NCBI GenBank assembly: GCA_040905285.1
Contig: JBBDRV010000095.1
Span: 1 to 7,755, forward strand
Reading direction: 5' to 3'
Source of the DNA: JBBDRV01 sp040905285
GTDB lineage: Bacteria > Bacteroidota > Rhodothermia > Balneolales > Balneolaceae
DNA length: 7,755 nucleotides
The position numbers and the translations under genes are program-made. Positions 1 through 5,403 of the stretch are shown here, in pieces; positions within the stretch are counted from its first letter, which is position 1, and each line of letters opens with the position of its first letter. The notes beneath the pieces were generated by a model. That model did not search any database. It was not told the origin of the DNA and was given only the letters and a program-made list of their open reading frames with translations.

Positions 1-1
1 C

Positions 2-346
2 CTGGTGATTGACCGCAACGGATATTCGCTCTACGACAATGATAATAACGAGATGCAGAGATCGGAAATAGAGCGGGATGATGAAATTGATCTGACGGGC
101 CCGGGGATGGATCTTGACCGGGATCACATTGCCAACTTCATTGACTCCATTCATGAGGGGAGAAAGCCTGTTTCCGATGTTTCGGATGTCAATGCCAGTG
201 TCCATAACTGTCATCTGGGAAATATCGCTCACCGGACCGGCCGGGTCATCAATTGCGATCCGCACAACGGCCGGATAATAGGAGATCCGCAGGCCGAGAA
301 ATTATACAGCAGGGAATATGAGCCGGGCTGGGCACCTGTTGTTTAG
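2..346 (+). CDS. Gfo/Idh/MocA family oxidoreductase, C-terminal part only (5' end outside window)
   Basis: This is the last 114 codons of a gene that enters from the left edge, read in the frame starting at base 2. No start codon can be assigned; the GTG at base 5 is simply an internal valine. The visible part matches the C-terminal tail common to many Gfo/Idh/MocA oxidoreductases: an RDHIANFIDSI helix, the segment around HNCHLGNIAHRTGR, then a D-P-H-N loop and an ending of the type SREYEPGW. Members of this family are NAD(P)-dependent sugar or polyol dehydrogenases, and in FCB bacteria many copies of this subtype carry Tat signals. Whether this one does cannot be seen. The Rossmann domain and catalytic residues lie outside the window, so the substrate is unknown. 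The next gene on the same strand begins 123 bp downstream and is a distant relative. Family assignment is fairly sure; function is not. Confidence 0.85.
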   Translation: MVIDRNGYSLYDNDNNEMQRSEIERDDEIDLTGPGMDLDRDHIANFIDSIHEGRKPVSDVSDVNASVHNCHLGNIAHRTGRVINCDPHNGRIIGDPQAEKLYSREYEPGWAPVV

Positions 347-469
347 AAGCATGTGTTGTTGGTTCATCCTCATCCGGCTTGTTCGTTCTCACTGATTACC
401 TGTTAATAGCTGTACTAAAACAATAGAACCTGGTTAACCATCCGGGCAGTCAATCCTGAAAATCATATT

Positions 470-1492
470 ATGAAAAGCATATTCGATCGGAGAAAATTCA
501 TCAAAACTGTCACTGTGGCCGGAGCAGGTATGGGATTGGCCGGCAGCGGGGTGTTCACCGGCGGGACAAATGCTGAAGACCCCGTTCCTGTTGGAATTAT
601 AGGTCTGGATACGTCTCACAGCGTTGCCTTTACCAGACTTATTAATAGTCCGGAAGGAGCTGAACAAACCGGATTTAAAGTAGTGGCTGCATTTCCCTAC
701 GGCAGCCGGACGATTGAATCAAGTTACACCCGCATCCCGGAGATTACCGAGGAGGTAAAAGGCATGGGTGTTGATATCGTTGATTCCATCGATGAGCTGC
801 TGGACCGGGTGGAGGTGGTGCTTCTTGAAACAAATGACGGAAACCCCCGCCTTGAACAGGCGCTTCAGGTCATTGAAGCAGGTAAGCGTATGTTCATCGA
901 CAAGCCGGTGGCCGCCAGCCTGCAGGATACCATTTCCATAATGGAGGCGTCAAGACAATACGATTCGCCGATTTTTTCCACATCTTCCCTGCGGTATATA
1001 AATTCGGCCCATGAAGTACGCTACGAAAATCTGATAGGTGAGGTTATGGGAGCGGAAACCTACAGTCCCGCTGTTCTTGAGGAGTCACACCCTGACCTTT
1101 TCTGGTATGGCATCCATGGTGTGGAAACCCTGTTTGCCGTTCTCGGAACCGGCTGCCGGTCGGTCAGCCGGACCAGGAGAGAGGGTACGGATATTGTGGT
1201 CGGAACCTGGGAAGGGGATCGCATGGGTACGTTCAGGGGAATCCGTGCCGGCAGGAGAGGATATGGAGGAACTGCCTTCGGATCTGAGGAAATCCTGACT
1301 TTGGGCCCCTATGAAGGATACGGTGGACTGATGACTGATATACTTCAATTCTTCCGGACGGGTGTTGCCCCGGTCAGCCTTGAAGAAACCCTCGAAGTAT
1401 ATGCCTTTATGGAAGGAGCTGACGAGAGCACCCGCCGGGGTGGGGAACAGGTGAGTCTTGACGAAGTAATATCGAATGCACAACCAACCTGA
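470..1492 (+). CDS. Tat-signal Gfo/Idh/MocA-like oxidoreductase (GLDTSH subgroup)
   Basis: The protein has 340 residues. Its N-terminus is a twin-arginine signal (DRRKFIKT, R7 and R8) followed by a Gly/Ala-rich hydrophobic stretch to about residue 32, which predicts export in folded form. A Rossmann-like strand follows (VGIIGLDTSH, residues 41-50). In place of the usual GxGxxG loop it has G42-I-I-G45-L-D-T-S-H50, typical of a recognisable side branch of the family. The EKP motif appears as D144-K145-P146, whose lysine is catalytic in classical members. An HPDLFWYGIHGVE segment (H197, H206) occupies the usual catalytic-histidine region. A C-terminal alpha/beta domain ends with helices near residues 290-315. 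The ATG at 470 is chosen because the Tat motif follows at once; its leader is A/T-rich without a strong Shine-Dalgarno. The gene lies downstream of another Gfo/Idh gene and converges on nagA. Substrate, and whether NAD(P) is bound at all, are unknown. Confidence 0.88.
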   Translation: MKSIFDRRKFIKTVTVAGAGMGLAGSGVFTGGTNAEDPVPVGIIGLDTSHSVAFTRLINSPEGAEQTGFKVVAAFPYGSRTIESSYTRIPEITEEVKGMGVDIVDSIDELLDRVEVVLLETNDGNPRLEQALQVIEAGKRMFIDKPVAASLQDTISIMEASRQYDSPIFSTSSLRYINSAHEVRYENLIGEVMGAETYSPAVLEESHPDLFWYGIHGVETLFAVLGTGCRSVSRTRREGTDIVVGTWEGDRMGTFRGIRAGRRGYGGTAFGSEEILTLGPYEGYGGLMTDILQFFRTGVAPVSLEETLEVYAFMEGADESTRRGGEQVSLDEVISNAQPT

Positions 1493-1532
1493 TGATACCT
1501 GCATGAACCTGATGATGAGGGATGCATCAGGT
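1486..1532. repeat. Inverted repeat and short direct repeat between convergent genes
   Basis: ACCTGATG (1507-1514) and CATCAGGT (1525-1532) form a perfect 8-bp inverted repeat with a 10-nt loop. AACCTGATGAT also occurs twice as a direct repeat (1486-1496 and 1506-1516). The segment covers the stop codons of the oxidoreductase gene (1490-1492) and of nagA (complement of 1527-1529), so it could end or shield transcripts from both sides. There is no run of T on either side, so a classical intrinsic terminator is not supported. Confidence 0.35.
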
Positions 1533-2513
1533 ACCGGCAATATGGAACAGCCGGCCGTCGATCTCCAGAGTAGAGGGTAACAGGTGAATGATGGATTCCG
1601 GGTCGATATCTATGAGGCGCAGGGGGTTGTAGAAACCCAGCTCAAGGAGTTCTTCCGTGGAGAACATCTGCAGGGACGACAGGTAGTTTATGCATTCGAG
1701 CATGGTTGATGACGAGCCCACCAGATACCCGGTTTCAGGATTGTGGAGCAAACCTGATTCCTCGAGCACGACATCATTGCCCAGCGTATTGTATCTGCCT
1801 GGAGGAAGCCCGGCAATCGGGGATGCGTCGCTCACGACAGCGACCCTGGAAACCCCTTTGGTGCGAAGAATGGTTTTAAGGACAGGGGGAGGGAGGTGGT
1901 GACCGTCTGCAATGATCATCGCAATCAGCTCGTCGTTAGCGATTCCTGCCCAGAGAGGATTGTTATGCCGCGGAAGCATCCGGGGAATGCCGTTGCCCAG
2001 GTGAGTAAGTGACCGCGCACCAGAGGCAGCGAGTTTTTCCAGATCCACTTCTGAAGCCAGCTGATGTCCCAGGGAAACGGTCATGCCCAGCTTGCCGGCG
2101 TGCCTGCACAGGTGTTCCGAATTTTCAAGTTCGGCTGCAATGGTCAGCATTTTAACCCGTCCGTCCGCCCAGTTGGTTAATTTATCCAGGAATTCCGTGT
2201 CAGGCTTCATGACCCATTCCGGATTATGGGCCCCTATGGCCCCTTCTTCTCCCGATAGAAACGGACCCTCCAGATGGATGCCTGCCAAATGGCCTTTCAG
2301 GTCTTTATGATCCATTGAACCTGCAATAATCTCCAGATTCTTTTTGTATACGCCGGGCGAGGAGGTGATAACGGTAGGCAGGAATACGGCTGTGCCGTGC
2401 CTGATCAATTCCCTGCATGCAAATACAAAAAGTTCAGCGGTCAAATCGGGAGCCGAGAAATCCACGCCCATATACCCGTTTACCTGTAAATCAACAAAAC
2501 CCGGTATGTTCAT
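1527..2513 (-). CDS. nagA: N-acetylglucosamine-6-phosphate deacetylase, N-terminally short form
   Basis: NagA removes the acetyl group from GlcNAc-6-phosphate in the cytoplasm, giving GlcN-6-phosphate. The 328-residue protein shows the amidohydrolase motifs in order: PGFVDLQVNG (Q10, N12, the E. coli-like form rather than HxH), HLEGPF (metal ligand E82), SLGHQ (H150), THLGNG (H171), IADGHH (H206) and the catalytic aspartate in VVSDAS (D229), then VGSSSTM and a NPLRL segment near 296-300. E. coli NagA is about 380 residues and has roughly 50 residues of beta-sandwich before PGFID; here the ATG lies three codons before that motif. A TGA four codons upstream of the ATG in the same frame excludes an upstream extension. 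A GAGGG element about 7 nt before the ATG is a plausible ribosome site. It follows nagB on the same strand. Odd point: the missing N-terminal beta domain. Confidence 0.9.
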   Translation of the reverse strand: MNIPGFVDLQVNGYMGVDFSAPDLTAELFVFACRELIRHGTAVFLPTVITSSPGVYKKNLEIIAGSMDHKDLKGHLAGIHLEGPFLSGEEGAIGAHNPEWVMKPDTEFLDKLTNWADGRVKMLTIAAELENSEHLCRHAGKLGMTVSLGHQLASEVDLEKLAASGARSLTHLGNGIPRMLPRHNNPLWAGIANDELIAMIIADGHHLPPPVLKTILRTKGVSRVAVVSDASPIAGLPPGRYNTLGNDVVLEESGLLHNPETGYLVGSSSTMLECINYLSSLQMFSTEELLELGFYNPLRLIDIDPESIIHLLPSTLEIDGRLFHIAGT

Positions 2514-2591
2514 TTTCGTCCCTCTTCAGGTGCTTTAAATCTGATTTTCTGTTGATCCGCTGTAACTGAGTCATTCCGGTGCCGGGGCGGA

Positions 2592-2656
2592 GGCTTGTGA
2601 ACCCGTCAGGCTGTGAATCCGTCAGGCTGTGAACCCGTCAGTCTGTGAATCCGGCG
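2592..2656. repeat. 16-bp tandem repeat, about four copies, in the nagB-nagA spacer
   Basis: On the plus strand the unit is GGCTGTGAAYCCGTCA. Copies lie at 2592-2608 (one extra T, 17 bp), 2609-2624, 2625-2640 and 2641-2656 (diverged at its end). Copies alternate between AACCC and AATCC, so the array also reads as a 32-bp unit repeated twice, suggesting growth by duplication of a pair. It lies in the 206-bp gap between the nagB stop and the nagA start and would be transcribed if the two are co-transcribed. There are no spacers, so it is not a CRISPR array. Confidence 0.9.
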
Positions 2657-2709
2657 TATATGGAATGAGCAGATGACGTGCACCATTTCCGGCAGAGACC
2701 GGGCACAGG

Positions 2710-2723
2710 ATAACTGCAGTTAT
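2710..2723. repeat. Perfect 14-bp palindrome over the nagB stop codon
   Basis: ATAACTGCAGTTAT is its own reverse complement over all 14 bases. The nagB stop codon (complement of 2720-2722) lies inside it. With no loop it would make a poor RNA hairpin, so if functional it would more likely be a binding site for a dimeric protein. It may also be chance. Confidence 0.6.
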
Positions 2724-3472
2724 GAGTTATTAAAACCGGGCAGCAGAGAAGCTGACTCGGTATCCAGAGAGATCAGGCAGTCTGCATGTTTTTGCAGGAC
2801 AGATGCCGGATGAAGTCTGGAGACGTCCCCATGCAGGCAATTCTTCACTGCTTCGGCTTTTCTCCTGTCAGGAACCGAACAGACGATACTGTCCGATTTC
2901 ATGATTTGCTTCACTGACATGCTTATGGCCTTTTCAGGCACTTCCTCAAATGTATCGAACCATCCCTCGCCCATCTGCTGCCTGCGGCAAACGTCATCGA
3001 GTTCAACGACAATAAAAGGGTCTTCAGTCTCAAAATCGGCAGGAGGGTCATTGAAAGCCAGGTGGCCGTTTTCCCCGATACCCACAAGTGCGACATCGAC
3101 CGGATGTTCTGAAATAATCCTGTTCAGCCGGCGACATTCTTCAGCCGGATCATCCGCATCACCTTTCACAAGATGTGCCGCTTTCAAAGGCGGGATCTTT
3201 TTGATAAACCGCTCTTTCAGGAACTTTCTGAAACTTGCAGGATGGCTTTCAGGCATCCCCACATATTCATCCAGGTGAAACAGCACAACCCTGGACCAGT
3301 CCACCTCTTTCGTCTCTATGAGGTTATCCAGGATTTCAAACTGGCTGGCTCCGGTTGCCAGGATAATGGATGCCGTGCCTTTCTTCTGAATGGCTTCTGC
3401 AATCCTGCCGGCGGCACGTCTGGCAGATTCCCTGCCAAGATTTTCTTTCGAATCAAAAACTTCTATATCCAT
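2720..3472 (-). CDS. nagB: Glucosamine-6-phosphate deaminase (NagB-type isomerase)
   Basis: NagB converts GlcN-6-phosphate to fructose-6-phosphate and ammonia in the cytoplasm, feeding amino sugars into glycolysis. The 250-residue length fits the monodomain enzyme. Visible motifs: a sugar-phosphate loop LATGASQ (residues 38-44, in place of the common PTGxTP), FHLDEYVGM with D68 at the position of E. coli Asp72, HPASFRKF, and GIGENGHLAFNDP (131-143) with H137 matching His143. N135 stands where E. coli has Asp141, and D142 where it has Glu148. The RRQQMGEGWF and VPDRRKAEAVK segments mark a NagB branch common in Bacteroidota and Planctomycetes. The 6-phosphogluconolactonase fold is shared, but DEY and GHLAFN favour NagB. 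The ATG at 3472 follows a very AT-rich leader without Shine-Dalgarno. It comes first in transcription order, with nagA 206 bp downstream on the same strand. Confidence 0.92.
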   Translation of the reverse strand: MDIEVFDSKENLGRESARRAAGRIAEAIQKKGTASIILATGASQFEILDNLIETKEVDWSRVVLFHLDEYVGMPESHPASFRKFLKERFIKKIPPLKAAHLVKGDADDPAEECRRLNRIISEHPVDVALVGIGENGHLAFNDPPADFETEDPFIVVELDDVCRRQQMGEGWFDTFEEVPEKAISMSVKQIMKSDSIVCSVPDRRKAEAVKNCLHGDVSRLHPASVLQKHADCLISLDTESASLLPGFNNS

Positions 3473-3728
3473 TAATATTTAAATTAAATTATAAATTTGT
3501 AATACTATAATAAATATTCATTATTAAGTATAATTTAGATAGAATTAATTAAACTAACAAAAACTCTATTAAAAAGAGAAGGCCGGAATTCATCAGCAGG
3601 AATAAAACAAAAAACATCAGATGTCAGGAGGGATGAGCTCTTGCAATTTTTGACAAAATGTATTTTACTTACAGCCATCGATTCCCCGAAAAACGTACTG
3701 CAAATCTAATACAGATCAGGGCTCTCAG

Positions 3729-3753
3729 TGTATATATTAAGAGGATGTATATA
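3729..3753. promoter_or_regulatory. Direct repeat TGTATATA x2, possible operator
   Basis: TGTATATA occurs at 3729-3736 and again at 3746-3753, start points 17 bp apart, roughly one and a half helical turns. The site sits in the divergent region between nagB and the propeller gene, where a regulator controlling either would bind. The sequence is low in complexity and the surroundings are AT-rich, so chance is quite possible. Confidence 0.2.
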
Positions 3754-3807
3754 AAATTATAACAGGACCCGGCAGAATGGATACTGCAGAACCTATTTGT
3801 GACCTCA

Positions 3808-3823
3808 GCATACGGCAGTATGC
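3808..3823. repeat. Small perfect hairpin upstream of the beta-propeller gene
   Basis: GCATAC (3808-3813) and GTATGC (3818-3823) form a perfect 6-bp stem around a GGCA loop, 111 bp before the propeller start codon. It is not followed by a T run, so it is not a terminator. It could be a 5' leader element or a protein site. Confidence 0.3.
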
Positions 3824-3934
3824 GCACTGGCAATAAATAATATCCATATAAATTAAAAGGCAGTTAAACCGGATTTTCATTTACCGGAATCATGATTAAC
3901 TGTCCTGTTCTCACTTTACCTAAAAAATATCTAT

Positions 3935-5146
3935 ATGAAAGCGAAACATAATTTTTTCCAGATACTGTTAGCCGGATGCCTGGCTATCTGGTTCACAGCG
4001 TTTGCACCATTTGTTAACTTCGATACCAAATCAACACCGGCGGAGCAGGAGACGGAAGACGCCCAGGAGGTAAACCGGTATTTATATGTGGCGGTGCCGG
4101 GGATGTCCAATTATCTGGATCGCGGCGGACATGGTCTTCTGGTGTTTGATATTGACGACGGACACCGGTTTGTCAAACGGATAGCCACCGCGGGCCTTAA
4201 GAGAGTTGACGGAACCCCGTCAAATGTAAAAGGCATTACAGCCAGTACTGCGACGAACAGTGTTTATATCAGCAATCTTGAAACCATGCAGCGTATCGAT
4301 CTGGAAACGGAAGAGGTCGTATGGGAATATCAGTATACGGGCGGGGCGGACCGGATGGCCATGTTGCCGGACGGAGACGAGATCTATGTGCCCAGCTTTC
4401 CCAGGAACCGCTCTTACATGATGACCGAACACTGGCATGTGGTGGATGCGGAATCCGGTGACGTCCTTGAAACCATTTTCCCTGGCATCTCCGGATCGCA
4501 CAACACCATTTACGGTCCGGACGGAAAAGAAGTCTACATGGCTGCCCTGCGGGACAATTTAATGGCTGTGGCGGATACGGACAGCCGCACCATCACGAGA
4601 AAAATCGGTCCGTTTTCAGCCCCGGTCAGGCCCTTCACCATCAACAGTGCCCAAACCCTGGTGTATGCCAATGTCAACAGGCTGCTGGGATTTGAGATCG
4701 CAGACCTCAAAACCGGTGAAGTGCTGCACCGTATTGATGTGGAAGATGAGGGATTTGACGCAAAGCTTGACGAGGGGAAATTCCACGGGGGCGGGTTGCC
4801 AAGCCATGGTATCGGGCTGACCCCGGACGAAACCGAAGTATGGGTGGTCGATGAAGACAATCATGCACTGCATGTTTATGATAACACGGTCATGCCGCCG
4901 GTATACAAGACCACCGTTGAATTAAATCATGAGCCGCACTGGGTAACATTCGGTCTGGACGGCAAGTATGTTTATCCCTCCACCGGTCAAGTGATTGAGA
5001 TAGAAACCAGGGAAATTGTTGCACAGCTGACAGATGAACACGGGGTTTCGGTGGAGAGTGAGAAGATGGTGGAAATTCATCTGACAGCTGATGGAAAAGC
5101 CGTCCGGGTGGGTGACCAGTTTGGCATAGGCCGGGCGGCGGAATGA
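3935..5146 (+). CDS. Secreted YVTN-type beta-propeller protein, function unknown
   Basis: The protein has 403 residues. Residues 1-27 form a signal sequence: positive start (MKAKH) and hydrophobic core. L12-A-G-C15 fits a lipobox, and C15 is the only cysteine in the protein, but the hydrophobic stretch continues past it to about residue 27, so ordinary cleavage or a membrane anchor is equally possible. The rest reads as about seven beta-propeller blades (near 49-83, 97-133, 138-171, 179-216, 221-258, 279-318, 322-352, with a closing strand after 368), showing the recurring pattern 'xPDGxxVYV...V.D..TGEV'. Such domains usually act as binding or scaffold modules, and some are enzymes. No catalytic motif is recognised. 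The ATG at 3935 follows an A-rich leader (TAAAAAATAT) and is fixed by the signal peptide. It precedes an exported PLP enzyme and an exported amidohydrolase on the same strand, which suggests a shared extracytoplasmic role. Confidence 0.82.
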   Translation: MKAKHNFFQILLAGCLAIWFTAFAPFVNFDTKSTPAEQETEDAQEVNRYLYVAVPGMSNYLDRGGHGLLVFDIDDGHRFVKRIATAGLKRVDGTPSNVKGITASTATNSVYISNLETMQRIDLETEEVVWEYQYTGGADRMAMLPDGDEIYVPSFPRNRSYMMTEHWHVVDAESGDVLETIFPGISGSHNTIYGPDGKEVYMAALRDNLMAVADTDSRTITRKIGPFSAPVRPFTINSAQTLVYANVNRLLGFEIADLKTGEVLHRIDVEDEGFDAKLDEGKFHGGGLPSHGIGLTPDETEVWVVDEDNHALHVYDNTVMPPVYKTTVELNHEPHWVTFGLDGKYVYPSTGQVIEIETREIVAQLTDEHGVSVESEKMVEIHLTADGKAVRVGDQFGIGRAAE

Positions 5147-5151
5147 GCCCG

Positions 5152-5198
5152 GCTCCGTGGGAGCGGAATGCCCCTGCTTGACCCTGATGAACAGGGTC
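5152..5198 (+). terminator. Possible terminator hairpins after the propeller gene
   Basis: Two stems follow the stop codon: GCTCC/GGAGC with a 3-nt loop (5152-5164), and GACCCTG (5180-5186) with CAGGGTC (5192-5198) around the 5-nt loop ATGAA. The second is a perfect 7-bp GC-rich stem 33 bp after the stop. The sequence that follows (TGTATCATAATT) is AT-rich but not a T run, so this is a weak or atypical terminator at best. Confidence 0.35.
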
Positions 5199-5240
5199 TG
5201 TATCATAATTGGCAACTATTCAGGAAACCGTCTAATACTT

Positions 5241-5248
5241 TACCTTTG
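5241..5248 (+). promoter_or_regulatory. Candidate Bacteroidota -7 promoter box upstream of the PLP enzyme gene
   Basis: TACCTTTG matches the Bacteroidota sigma-factor -7 consensus TAnnTTTG exactly and lies after the putative terminator, 155 bp before the start codon at 5404. The nearest upstream TTG (5209-5211) is 29 bp away, too far for the usual -33 spacing, so the match is incomplete. Confidence 0.3.
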
Positions 5249-5274
5249 CTGAGGTGTATACGTAGATAGACCCA

Positions 5275-5294
5275 GGTAAGTAACGGTTAGTAAC
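5275..5294. repeat. Tandem 10-bp repeat in the leader of the PLP enzyme gene
   Basis: GGTAAGTAAC (5275-5284) is followed directly by GGTTAGTAAC (5285-5294), identical at nine of ten positions. The 10-bp period equals about one helical turn, as in sites for proteins that bind one DNA face. It lies just downstream of the candidate -7 box. A further inverted repeat AATTTG/CAAATT lies at 5311-5328. Confidence 0.35.
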
Positions 5295-5403
5295 GAATTC
5301 AAACTCACGGAATTTGCTGCAACAAATTTCCCAAAGAACAGAAGCTGTTATTTGATGATGGTCTCTGTTGCCCATTTTAATATTCCACAAAAAAACATCG
5401 ATT

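Larger units (their letters stand above)
3473..3934. other. 462-bp AT-rich divergent intergenic region, no gene seen
   Basis: This stretch separates the nagB start (leftward) from the beta-propeller gene (rightward) and must carry the promoters of both. It is much richer in A/T than the flanking genes, most strongly at 3473-3560. No credible reading frame or RNA gene is seen. It contains an 8-bp direct repeat TGTATATA (3729-3736 and 3746-3753, 17 bp apart) and a small hairpin at 3808-3823. A minus-strand TAGATTTG (complement of 3701-3708) fits the Bacteroidota -7 consensus TAnnTTTG, but no -33 TTG is found upstream of it and it lies about 230 bp from nagB. None of these can be firmly called a promoter. 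Confidence 0.6.

Noticed and set aside
2..346. GH109 alpha-N-acetylgalactosaminidase for the partial left-edge gene
   Set aside because: GH109 is a Tat-exported Gfo/Idh relative and the nagBA context made it tempting, but the visible C-terminus fits the general Gfo/Idh tail and the diagnostic part is outside the window.
1085..1540. 151-codon minus-strand frame overlapping the oxidoreductase and the nagA 3' end
   Set aside because: It overlaps two well-supported genes and has no family features.
2592..2656. CRISPR array
   Set aside because: The 16-bp units are directly adjacent with no unique spacers, and no cas gene is present.
3492..3499. TAAATTTG on the plus strand as a -7 promoter box for the propeller gene
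   Set aside because: It matches TAnnTTTG but lies 436 bp upstream of the start codon, in very AT-rich DNA next to nagB, with no -33 TTG at the right distance.
3650..3655. TTGACA as a sigma-70 -35 box
   Set aside because: No TATAAT-like hexamer lies 16-18 bp downstream, and Bacteroidota-type promoters do not use this element.
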